DNA of 64,000 nt from Velthaea sp965214335 (GTDB lineage Bacteria; Vulcanimicrobiota; Vulcanimicrobiia; Vulcanimicrobiales; Vulcanimicrobiaceae): NCBI GenBank assembly GCA_965214335.1, contig CBDCBO010000005.1, positions 992,001 to 1,056,000 of the forward strand. Direction: 5' to 3'. Below the pieces are notes generated by a model. It saw nothing but the letters and a program-made list of their open reading frames with translations, was not told the DNA's origin and searched no databases. The translations under genes were made by a program, and so were the position numbers. The first letter of the stretch is position 1; each line of letters opens with the position of its first letter. Of the stretch, positions 51,345 to 59,527 are shown piece by piece.

Positions 51345-53492
51345 TCATATGAGGCCAGCTCCACGTGCCCAGCGGAACTTCGCTCCGAGGGCGGCGACCG
51401 GCGTTTCCGTATCGTAGGGATACGCCGGCACGCCGTGGTCGAAAAGGTACTCGCTGGCTTCTTCGACTTCGACGTCACCCGCGAGTGACGCGACGACGGG
51501 TTTGTCGATACCACGCGCGCGAAACTCTGCAACGACTTCAGCGACGAGTTTGGCGAATACCATCGGCGGCGTGACGATCGTATGCCAGTAGCCTAAGATT
51601 AGCGCATGGATGCGGTCATCTTCTAGGCCCAAACGGATGGTATTCTGGTAGGTCAACGGTGGTTCGCCGCCGGTGATGTCGACCGGATTTCCCGAAGCGC
51701 CGAACGGCGGAATGAACTTCTTGAACGCTTCGTCGAGGTCGAGCGGAAACTTCATGAGCGAAAGACCGTTGTCGACGCACGAATCCGAAAGTAACACCCC
51801 TGAGCCGCCGGCGCCGGTAATGATGACGACATTTTCACCTTTGGGCGTGGGCATGATCGGGACGGCGCGGGCGAACTGCAACAGCTCATTTAACCCGCGC
51901 GCCCGGATGACGCCGCTTTGGCGCAACACGCTGTCGTAGACCGCATCGTTGCCGGCCAGTGCGCCGGTGTGTGAACTTGCCGCGCGGGCGCCTAAATCGG
52001 TCCGGCCGGCCTTAACGACCATGATCGGCTTCGTCTTTGATACGCGCTTGGCGATCTGCGAAAAAGCACGCCCGTCTTTGAGATCTTCCATGTGCATCGC
52101 GATCGCCTTGGTGGCGTCGTCTTGCTCGAAAAACGTCAGCAGGTCGTGTTCGGCGATGTCGGATTTATTGCCCAGCCCGACAATCGCCGACACGCCCATT
52201 TTTGCCGACCGGCTAAAGCCGATGATCGCCATGCCGACGCCGCCGCTTTGCGATGACAGCGCGACGCTGCCTTGGACGTCGTAGGCGGTGCAGAACGTGG
52301 CGCACAGCTTCTTAGGCGTGTAATAGAAGCCGTAGATGTTCGGCCCCATGAGCCGAACGCCGTACTTCTGGCCGATCGCGACGATTTCGTCTTGACCCGC
52401 TACGTTGCCGGTTTCAGTAAAGCCCGACGGAATCAACACCGCACCCGGAATGTTCTTTTCCCCGACTTCGGTCAACGCCGCCGCGACGAACTTCGCCGGA
52501 ATCGCGAACACCGCGACGTCGACATCACCCGGAATATCTTTGACGCTGGCGTACGCTTTGTGGCCTAGGATCTCATCGGCTTTCGGATTGATCGGGTAGA
52601 TTTTGCCGGCGTATCCGCCGTTGATGAGATTCTTCATGACCGAATTGCCGATCTTACCGGCTTCGGCCGACGCACCGACGACCGCGACACTATCCGGTCG
52701 CATGATGCGGTTCATTTTCGCTAAAATCTCTTCGGTGGTGCGTTGAACGCGCGGCGGCGGCGGATTGAAATCCAGCACGATCCGTACGTCCACAGCCGTC
52801 GCTCCCCGACTCGTCGCGAAGACCGGATTCAAATCGACTTCGCTAATTTCCGGGAAATCGGAGATGAGCGCCGATACATTTTCGATGATCGACGCGAGCG
52901 CGTCGCGATCGACCGGCTCCGAGCCGCGAACGCCGCGCAACATCTCGGCCGCCGCAATTCCGTCGAGCATCGAGAGCGCGTCGTCGCGCGTTGCCGGCGC
53001 CAGCCGGAACGTCACGTCTTTGAGGACCTCGACGAGAACGCCGCCTAGTCCGAACGCGACGAGTTTGCCGAAGCTCGGGTCGGTCACGGCACCGACGATG
53101 ACTTCTTGGGCGCCGCTGGGCAGCATTTGCTGCACTTGCACGCCGCTAATGTGAGCATCGCTCTTATACGCTTTCGCGTTGCGAACGATCTGATCGAAGC
53201 CGGTCCGCACCGCCGCCGTATCGGCGACGCCGACGATGACACCACCGGCTTCGGTCTTGTGCAAGATGTCCGGCGATACGATCTTCAATACGAGCGGAAA
53301 GCCCATTTTTTCGGCCAACGCCACCGCAGCGTCGGCTGTCTCGGCTAGGCCTTCTTGCGGCACGGGGATGCCGTAGGCATCGGCCACGAGTTTGGCCTCG
53401 GGCGCCGCCAGCGACGTCCGGCCGTCCGCTTTGGCGTGCGCGAGGATTTCCTTGACCGCCGCGTGGTCGCGGGCGGTGCGCTCTAATAACAT
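51345..53492 (-). CDS. ADP-forming acyl-CoA synthetase (acetate-CoA ligase family)
   Basis: The 715-residue NDP-forming CoA ligase has an ATP-grasp domain first (about 1-230: LVADAYGIPVPQEG, PLVLKIVSPDILHKTEAGGV, EVDLNPV). A CoA-binding Rossmann domain (about 260-390: SVAVVGASAEAGKIGNSVMKNL) follows, then the ligase halves. SSHTGALAG carries the His equivalent to the phospho-His of succinyl-CoA synthetase. It would activate a carboxylic acid with ATP to acyl-CoA plus ADP. Ten bases separate it from frc, making oxalate or a related acid the likely substrate. Confidence 0.88.
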   Translation of the reverse strand: MLLERTARDHAAVKEILAHAKADGRTSLAAPEAKLVADAYGIPVPQEGLAETADAAVALAEKMGFPLVLKIVSPDILHKTEAGGVIVGVADTAAVRTGFDQIVRNAKAYKSDAHISGVQVQQMLPSGAQEVIVGAVTDPSFGKLVAFGLGGVLVEVLKDVTFRLAPATRDDALSMLDGIAAAEMLRGVRGSEPVDRDALASIIENVSALISDFPEISEVDLNPVFATSRGATAVDVRIVLDFNPPPPRVQRTTEEILAKMNRIMRPDSVAVVGASAEAGKIGNSVMKNLINGGYAGKIYPINPKADEILGHKAYASVKDIPGDVDVAVFAIPAKFVAAALTEVGEKNIPGAVLIPSGFTETGNVAGQDEIVAIGQKYGVRLMGPNIYGFYYTPKKLCATFCTAYDVQGSVALSSQSGGVGMAIIGFSRSAKMGVSAIVGLGNKSDIAEHDLLTFFEQDDATKAIAMHMEDLKDGRAFSQIAKRVSKTKPIMVVKAGRTDLGARAASSHTGALAGNDAVYDSVLRQSGVIRARGLNELLQFARAVPIMPTPKGENVVIITGAGGSGVLLSDSCVDNGLSLMKFPLDLDEAFKKFIPPFGASGNPVDITGGEPPLTYQNTIRLGLEDDRIHALILGYWHTIVTPPMVFAKLVAEVVAEFRARGIDKPVVASLAGDVEVEEASEYLFDHGVPAYPYDTETPVAALGAKFRWARGAGLI

Positions 53493-53501
53493 ACGGTGCT
53501 C

Positions 53502-54761
53502 CTACACAACTCCGGCAGTTTGAAGTTCGGATACGCTGCGGCCATCGTGACCGATCTCGCGCAGAATGTCATCGGTATGTTCACCGAGCAACGGCGAGGC
53601 GACGATGGACACCGGAGTATCGGAGAGAACGAGCGGACAGCCGACGGTTTTAAATGGTCCGCGTTGCACGTGGTCGACCGTTGCGATCATTCCGCTGGCA
53701 TTGAGCGACGCGTTCTCGATGAGGTCTTTGGTGCTCAAGATCGGTCCGCACGGTACGTCGATCGAGTTTAATTTTTCCAGTACTTCGAATTTGGTATACT
53801 GCAGCGTCCATTGCTCGACGATACCGAACACCTCGGCCAGGTGCGTCAAGCGGGCTTCAGGCGATTTGAACGCCGGATCGGTGGCGAGCTCCGGGCGGCC
53901 GATCATGGTTGCCAGCGGCGCCCACACCGGCGGCTGAATGATGACGTACACGTAATCGTTTGCCGCGCCGCCCTTACATTTGAGCGCGGCGCCCGGTTGT
54001 CCGCCGCCCGAAGCGTTGCCCGAACGTGGGACAAAGTCGGGAAAAGTGGCGTTGGGATATTCGGCCAGTGGTCCGGCCGCGAGCCGCTGCTGATCGCGAA
54101 TCTTCACCCGGCATAAATTGAGCACCGCGTCTTGCATCGCAACTTCGACCCGTTGCCCGCGGCCGCTGTGCGTGCGCTGATATAACGCCGCAAGGATACC
54201 CGCCACCATATGGATGCCGCTGCCGGAGTCGCCGATTTGCGAGCCCGTGCTCGTGGGCGGACCGTCTTCCCAGCCGGTCGTGCTCATCGAGCCACCCATC
54301 GCTTGCGCGACCGTCTCGTACGCTTTGAAGTCGACATATTCGCCTGGGCCGAAGCCTTTGATCGATGCGTAGATGATGCGCGGGTTGAGCGCGTGGATCG
54401 CTTCCCAAGTGAAGCCCTGACGGTCCAAAGCTCCCGGTCCAAAGTTTTCCACCAGTACATCGCAGTGGCGGATGAGCTTGCGGAAGATCTCCTTGCCTTC
54501 TTCAGACTTGGTATTGAGCGTGATGCTGCGCTTATTACAATTGAGCATCGTGAAATAGAGGCTGTCGACGTCAGGTTTGTCGCGCAATTGACCGCGCGTG
54601 ATATCGCCCCGGCCGGGCAATTCGACCTTGATGACATCGGCGCCCAGCCAGCCCAATATTTGCGTGCAGGACGGGCCGGCCTGAACGTGCGTCATATCGA
54701 GAATACGGACGCCTTCGAGTGCGGGACGAACGGGTTTGCCGTTGGTAGCGTTGTCGTTCAT
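53502..54761 (-). CDS. frc: Formyl-CoA:oxalate CoA-transferase
   Basis: The 419-residue class III CoA-transferase is strikingly close to Oxalobacter Frc in its blocks: LDMTHVQAGPSCTQILGWLGA, DKPDVDSLYFTMLNCNKRSI, NFGPGALDRQGFTWE, MQDAVLNLCRVKIRDQQRL and PLLGEHTDD. The catalytic Asp is Asp178 in IGDSGSG, and the Gly loop SGGGQPG is present. It moves CoA from formyl-CoA to oxalate. ATG 54761 gives the family N-terminus; the frame runs open to 54845 without family residues. It lies 26 bases after the decarboxylase gene. Confidence 0.93.
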   Translation of the reverse strand: MNDNATNGKPVRPALEGVRILDMTHVQAGPSCTQILGWLGADVIKVELPGRGDITRGQLRDKPDVDSLYFTMLNCNKRSITLNTKSEEGKEIFRKLIRHCDVLVENFGPGALDRQGFTWEAIHALNPRIIYASIKGFGPGEYVDFKAYETVAQAMGGSMSTTGWEDGPPTSTGSQIGDSGSGIHMVAGILAALYQRTHSGRGQRVEVAMQDAVLNLCRVKIRDQQRLAAGPLAEYPNATFPDFVPRSGNASGGGQPGAALKCKGGAANDYVYVIIQPPVWAPLATMIGRPELATDPAFKSPEARLTHLAEVFGIVEQWTLQYTKFEVLEKLNSIDVPCGPILSTKDLIENASLNASGMIATVDHVQRGPFKTVGCPLVLSDTPVSIVASPLLGEHTDDILREIGHDGRSVSELQTAGVV

Positions 54762-54787
54762 ACGTTTATTACCGTCGTAGCCGTGCG

Positions 54788-56509
54788 TTACTTGTACATC
54801 GTTTGGTTTTCGGTTCCCGGCGCGTACGCATCGGGATCGAGCCAAACGTTGATGACCGCGCAGGTTCCCGATTCGCGCGCGCGCTGCAAGGCCGGCGCGA
54901 TCTGCTCCGGGTCGTGAACCGCTTCCCCGTAGACGCCGAGCATTTCGGCGAATTTCTCGAAGTGCACGTCGCCCAAGTAATTTCCGACGTTGCCGCGTTC
55001 CTTGCCGTATTTTTGAATTTGGCCGAACCGGATTTGATTCATGTACGAGTTGTTGCCGACGATCGCGATATACGGTGCCTTATCGCGAATCGAGGTCTGC
55101 ATATCGAAACCGGTCATCGCGAACGAACCGTCACCGAAAAGCGCGACGACCTCGCGTTGCGGTGCGACCATCTTTGCCGCCAGCGCGAAACCGGTGCCGA
55201 CGCCCAGTGTTCCCAGCGGTCCCGGGTCGAGCCATAAGCCGGGGCCTTTGGGCCGCACGACATTGCCGGCGAATGTCACCACATCGCCGCCGTCGCCGAT
55301 GAAGATCGAATTGTCGGTTAGAAAATTATCGATTTCATACGCCAGGCGATATGGATGAATGAGTTTGGCGGTATTCATGAGGCGCGGCATGCGGGCGTCG
55401 ACAGCGGCTTGTTCTTTATGCCGCAGTTCTTCGATCCATGGTGCATGCGAAGTCGCGCCGTTATCGTGGTGGGCGGATGTCGCTTGCAAAATGGCGGCCA
55501 AGATAACGCCGATATCGCCGACGAGCCCAAGTGAAACGTCGCGGTTGCGCCCGACGGTGGTATAGCCCATGTCGATCTGCACGACCGTCGCCGACTTGAG
55601 GCTCTTGCCGTACCGCAGGCGGAAATCGAACGGCGTGCCGGCGATGATGATCAAATCCGAATCGGCGAACGCGTCGCGCCGGGTCAATTGGAAGTGAAGC
55701 GGATGATCGGGAGCGAGCGTCCCGCGGCCGGCACCATTCATGTACGCCGGAATGTTGAGTTGCTCGGCGAACTCGCGCGCCGTCGCGGATGCCCGGCACG
55801 TCCATACCTGCTGCCCGAACAAAATACACGGCTTTTTGGCCTTGACCAACAAGTCGGCGACGCGTTGAACGTCGTTCGGATCACCGACGCTTTTGGTCGA
55901 TGCGCGGTAGAAGCCCGCTTGCGGAATCACCGCCTTGCTCAACGCGACTTTGGCATCGAGTACGTCGCGTGGAATTTCGAGAAACGACGGCCCGAAATTT
56001 CCGCTGAACGATTCACGGGCGGCCATTGCGACAAAGTCGGCCACCCGTTCCGTCGTCGGCACGGTCGACGCGAATTTGGTGATCGGGCGCATGATCTCAA
56101 CATGCGGAAGATCTTGCAAACCGCGCATGTGGTGTTGAGCCGTGGACGTTTGGCCGCCGATCAAGAGCATCGGACTCTCGGCGCGGAAGGCGTTGGCGAC
56201 ACCGGTGGTCGCATTGGTCGTACCCGGGCCGGCGGTGACGACGGCGCAGCCGAGGCCGCCGGTCATGCGGGCGTACCCGTCGGCGGCGTGCGCGGCAACT
56301 TGCTCGTGGCGCACGTCGACGATACGGATACCTTCGTCGAGACAGCCGTCATAAATATCGATGATGTGGCCGCCGCAGAGCGTGAAGATGGTGTCGACCC
56401 CTTCGCTCTTGAGGGCCTTGGCGACGAGGTGGCCTCCCGATATTTCGGCCGAGGCCGGTGCGTCGAACGTTTCGACTCGAGTCGTGGTCGGCGAAATGGT
56501 TTGGGCCAT
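54788..56509 (-). CDS. TPP-dependent oxalyl-CoA decarboxylase / 2-hydroxyacyl-CoA lyase-like enzyme
   Basis: The 573-residue thiamine-diphosphate enzyme has the activating Glu69 in RHEQVAAHAADGYAR, AGPGTTNATTGVANA, and a TPP-binding GDGSFAMTG...NNS segment. By neighbourhood it should be oxalyl-CoA decarboxylase. In sequence, the 110s region (GLQDLPHVEIMRPITKFA) resembles 2-hydroxyacyl-CoA lyases and acetolactate synthases more than Oxalobacter Oxc. The C-terminal tail also lacks the Ser-Gly-Arg that binds oxalyl-CoA there. The ATG at 56509 is preceded by AGGAG within a small inverted repeat. Confidence 0.85.
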   Translation of the reverse strand: MAQTISPTTTRVETFDAPASAEISGGHLVAKALKSEGVDTIFTLCGGHIIDIYDGCLDEGIRIVDVRHEQVAAHAADGYARMTGGLGCAVVTAGPGTTNATTGVANAFRAESPMLLIGGQTSTAQHHMRGLQDLPHVEIMRPITKFASTVPTTERVADFVAMAARESFSGNFGPSFLEIPRDVLDAKVALSKAVIPQAGFYRASTKSVGDPNDVQRVADLLVKAKKPCILFGQQVWTCRASATAREFAEQLNIPAYMNGAGRGTLAPDHPLHFQLTRRDAFADSDLIIIAGTPFDFRLRYGKSLKSATVVQIDMGYTTVGRNRDVSLGLVGDIGVILAAILQATSAHHDNGATSHAPWIEELRHKEQAAVDARMPRLMNTAKLIHPYRLAYEIDNFLTDNSIFIGDGGDVVTFAGNVVRPKGPGLWLDPGPLGTLGVGTGFALAAKMVAPQREVVALFGDGSFAMTGFDMQTSIRDKAPYIAIVGNNSYMNQIRFGQIQKYGKERGNVGNYLGDVHFEKFAEMLGVYGEAVHDPEQIAPALQRARESGTCAVINVWLDPDAYAPGTENQTMYK

Positions 56510-56510
56510 T

Positions 56511-56523
56511 TAGGAAACTCCTA
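56511..56523 (-). promoter_or_regulatory. Ribosome-binding site inside a short inverted repeat
   Basis: On the minus strand TAGGA-GTT-TCCTA ends one base before the ATG at 56509. It contains the AGGAG Shine-Dalgarno and could fold into a 5-bp hairpin. Confidence 0.35.
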
Positions 56524-56590
56524 GCGTGTTGAACATCGTTAACGTCAGTTACGTGTGGGCTGCCCGAACGTTATTTTGGTGCGTCGCTTG

Positions 56591-57280
56591 TTACGCGAGG
56601 TAGTTCGCATCCCGTTGCACGTGCACGGCGAGATCAAGCGCGTGCTCGCGGACGAGCCGTTCGGCTAAATCGGCGTCGCGTGCCTCGAGTGCCTCGATGA
56701 TGCACGCGTGATTCTTGATCGAGCGCTCGAAGCGTCGATTTTCCGAAATTGTCTTCTGGCGAATGGCTCGCATGTGAACGAACAGTGTCGCCGCCGTATC
56801 GAACAGCGTTTGACAGTGCGACAGTTCGAGGATGCGCTGGTGAAACGCGAGATTCGCGTCGGAATATTCGTCGATGTGCGTCGCGAGCGCGGCCTCATCG
56901 AAAGTATCGAAATGATGCCGCAACGACGCCAGTTCGGCGTCGGTGGCGTTGGTTGCGACGAGCCGTGCAGCGAAGCTTTCGAGCGCCGCCCAAACGTTGA
57001 TGATCTCGACGATCTCGCGCTTCGTTTTGCGTACGACAAAAACACCACGCCGTGGAATGTTTCGGACGATGCCGTCTTTTTCCAGTAGCACGAGTGCCTC
57101 GCGGATCGGTGTCCGGCTGACGCCGAGTTCAGCGACTAGCCGGCGTTCGTCGAGCCGAATCTCGTCGGCGGAATCATAAATGTTCATCGCCGCGATCGCG
57201 GTGCGCAGCGCGTCGTAGGCTTTGGTGCGGAATGTATGGTTGGCGTCGATCGGGTCGATCGCGAAGGTCAGAGCTTCCAC
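56591..57280 (-). CDS. GntR-family (FadR/FCD) transcriptional regulator
   Basis: The 229-residue regulator has an N-terminal winged helix (ALRTAIAAMNIYDSADEIRLDERRLVAELGVSRTPIREALVLLEKDGIVRNIPRRGVFV) and a C-terminal FCD ligand domain with the metal-type residues in DEYSDANLAFHQRIL and the closing EHALDLAVHV. GTG 57280 gives a normal family length; upstream in-frame ATGs (57430, 57448, 57469) would add an unlikely Arg/Pro-rich leader. It is upstream of, and co-directional with, the oxalate-type genes and likely controls them. Confidence 0.9.
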   Translation of the reverse strand: MEALTFAIDPIDANHTFRTKAYDALRTAIAAMNIYDSADEIRLDERRLVAELGVSRTPIREALVLLEKDGIVRNIPRRGVFVVRKTKREIVEIINVWAALESFAARLVATNATDAELASLRHHFDTFDEAALATHIDEYSDANLAFHQRILELSHCQTLFDTAATLFVHMRAIRQKTISENRRFERSIKNHACIIEALEARDADLAERLVREHALDLAVHVQRDANYLA

Positions 57281-57556
57281 TACGGCCGGCCGGCGATCGT
57301 TCGCGTTTGCATGCTGCTTGCAACCAATCAAAGAGTGTGCGCTGCGGTGTATGCCGGCGAGGCGCGCATTTCGCCGATCGGGAGTCGCCCGCCGTTGTGC
57401 GCCGGGAGGCCCGCCGGGGACGCTGTCCATTGCGGTCGGCAAGATCATCTGGTCTCCGATGTACGCCAACGAACGGCCGGCCTTGAATCGTGCCGGACAT
57501 TGGTTAACTCAACATGCTAAGCGGGAACGCTGCCGTTTCGAGCGACTTCTGAGCGG

Positions 57557-57575
57557 CTGGTATATGGCATACCAG
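57557..57575. promoter_or_regulatory. Candidate GntR/FadR-type operator
   Basis: A perfect 7-bp inverted repeat, CTGGTAT-ATGGC-ATACCAG, matches the TGGT...ACCA half-site style of FadR-family operators. A minus-strand promoter-like pair overlaps it (TTGTAA at 57593-57588, 16 bases, TATGCC at 57571-57566). It lies about 280 bases upstream of the GntR start. Confidence 0.5.
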
Positions 57576-57680
57576 ATGTCCGTTGCATTACAATAGTTCA
57601 GACTTTCGTCATTGTAAAGCCTCGGCGGTGAAAAATTTCTTCAAATCCCCTTGGTAGACCAAGCGCGGAGTCGCGGCCAG

Positions 57681-58033
57681 CCGTACCGCTGAGCCGGCTC
57701 CAGGGACGGAACGAGATTGGCGATGAGCCACCACGATGAGTCGACCGCTGATCCAGCAGCGATGGACTGGCACCGCCTGAGCGGGCATTTGATGAGCCGG
57801 CATTTGGTGAGCCGGCATTGGTAAGCCCGCACCGATGAGCCGGCATTGCTGAGCGGCACCGATGAGCCGGCTTGCCGGCAAGCCAAGCCGCATCGCTGAG
57901 CCCTACCGCTGAGCCGGCACCGATGAGCCCGCATTTTGATGAGCCGGCACGACCGGCCGGATCGGGTGAGCCGCACCGCTGAGCCGGCACCGCTGAGCCG
58001 GGAGCGATAAGCATCTGCAGCGACGGAACGAGA
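57681..58033. repeat. Degenerate 14-15 bp tandem repeat array
   Basis: About fifteen tandem units follow the consensus ACCGMTGAGCCGGCA, with eight exact copies of the core TGAGCCGGC (near 57690, 57793, 57808, 57835, 57862, 57910, 57939 and 57980) and others differing by one or two bases. An exact 12-base repeat GACGGAACGAGA occurs within the left part (57705-57716) and just beyond the right end (58022-58033). No gene spans it convincingly. Confidence 0.8.
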
Positions 58034-58444
58034 ATGCCGGCACTCCGTGTGCTGACAGTTCTCGCTTCGTAGTAAACGTCGACCGGGCGGGGAAGTATTG
58101 GGCCGGAAGCGCTGGAGCGCCGCGATCGGTCCAGCCCTCGCAAGCGAAGGCTCTACCTGATCGTTCGTCCGCCGGGCGGTCCAGTGTTTAACTTCCCGGC
58201 CAGGGAGGCCGGGTAAGTTGACGGCCAGCCTAAGCTACGCGGCGTTCGGAAGCCCGACTTGGCGAGCGCAAAGCTACCAAAGCTCCGCCGAATTACAATC
58301 CACCCACTACCGCTCGTCGTCCCCGGATCCCGCTCGGCCGACCCTAAAGCGACCAAGCCACCCAAACTTGGCTTTCGACTCTAGCTGCCGGTCGGGTACG
58401 GTGGCCGAATCCCGGGCGTGACGAAGCGGGCAAGTCGAGCGCGC
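58034..58444. other. Non-coding region between repeat array and DapA-like gene
   Basis: No plausible gene is seen. A hairpin at 58190-58219 pairs AACTTCCCGGCC with GGCCGGGTAAGTT (one bulged mismatch) without a T-run. It might end transcripts of the DapA-like gene weakly, but its distance of about 225 bases argues otherwise. Confidence 0.4.
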
Positions 58445-59359
58445 TTAGGTGTACACCTGATCGATGAGGCCGGCGCGTTCCAGGACGCCGTCGAGCCGCT
58501 CGCCGAGCTCGGCCGTGGCCGGGACCATCGGCAGCCGGTGCTCGTTGTGCGTCAGCAAGCCGACTTTGTGCATCATATATTTGATTGGGATGGGGTTGGT
58601 GTCATAGTAGATCGCCGCGTTGAGTTCGGCGATCTCGTGGTACAGCGCGCGTGCTTCGCTCAGCCGCCCGTCGGTGGTCAAAGCATAGAGGCGTTCGATC
58701 CGGCGCGGCGCCAAATTCCCGACGGCGTTCATAACGCCCGAAGCGCCGATTGCGAGCATTGGAAAATCCATATCTTCAAAGCCGGCGAAGATGCGAAACG
58801 CCGGTCCTAAGCGCTGCAGCACTTGCGCTACGAAACCGAAATCGGCAACGGCATGATCGATGCCGACTAGGTTCGCCGTTCCGCCGGCGATCGTTTCAAG
58901 CGTCTCGAGCGCCAAATGCACCGCGGTGCGGCCCGGATTATTATTGATCATGAACGGCAAGCCGGTCGAATTACCGATCCGGATAAAATATTCGGCCAGG
59001 CCCCGTTGCGGCGGTTTCATATACGGCGGCGGAACGATGAGCAGCGCATCGGCGCCGATGCGCTCGGCCGCCCGCGACAGCCCCAGGGTTTCGGTCAGCG
59101 AATCGGTGCCGGTCGCGGCGACGATCGTCACGCGGCGTTTCGCCACCTCGACGGCCACTTCGAGTAGCCGCGTGCGTTCGGCGGACGTCAACGCGTTGGC
59201 TTCGCCGGTGGTGCCGGCGACCACGACGCCGTGCGAGCCATGTTCGACTTGATTCGCGACCAGAGCGGCGAAGGCGGCGTAGTCGACTTCGCCGTTGCGA
59301 AAAGGCGTCACGAGCGGCACGTACGATCCGCGCAGGAAGTCGGTCGGCAGCGTTATCAT
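58445..59359 (-). CDS. DapA/NAL-superfamily aldolase-like protein lacking the Schiff-base lysine
   Basis: The 304-residue TIM-barrel protein is clearly of the DapA family: SYVPLVTPFRNGEVDY, GTTGE at 49-53, PPPYMKPP with Tyr113, NPGRTAVH, a GASGVMNAVGNLAPRR segment and DTNPIPIKYMMHK. At the position of the catalytic Lys (GIKxA in relatives) it reads VGIDHAVAD, with Asp168. The ATG at 59359 gives the normal start; the frame is open far upstream but that part overlaps the divergent gene. It may be a non-aldolase member or use a different mechanism. It is divergent from the PanE-like gene. Confidence 0.85.
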   Translation of the reverse strand: MITLPTDFLRGSYVPLVTPFRNGEVDYAAFAALVANQVEHGSHGVVVAGTTGEANALTSAERTRLLEVAVEVAKRRVTIVAATGTDSLTETLGLSRAAERIGADALLIVPPPYMKPPQRGLAEYFIRIGNSTGLPFMINNNPGRTAVHLALETLETIAGGTANLVGIDHAVADFGFVAQVLQRLGPAFRIFAGFEDMDFPMLAIGASGVMNAVGNLAPRRIERLYALTTDGRLSEARALYHEIAELNAAIYYDTNPIPIKYMMHKVGLLTHNEHRLPMVPATAELGERLDGVLERAGLIDQVYT

Positions 59360-59527
59360 GTCTTGAACGGCCCTCGTCGGTAGGAAGTGCGGATAAAGAT
59401 ACCGTAAAGCGCCCGCCTTCGGCGCTGCACTAGCCTGCCCTTTGATCGACGCCCGGGTGGTATCATGGCGATGTACCACGGCATCGGCTCGCCGCGACCC
59501 CCAACTGCAACTCTGGAGGTGCTCTTC

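Noticed and set aside
57681..58033. CRISPR array.
   Set aside because: Units are 14-15 bp with no unique spacers, and no cas genes occur in the window.
57598..58143. A 181-codon minus-strand frame through the tandem repeat.
   Set aside because: Its sequence is only the translated repeat plus Ser/Arg-rich flanks; no start context or family pattern supports it.
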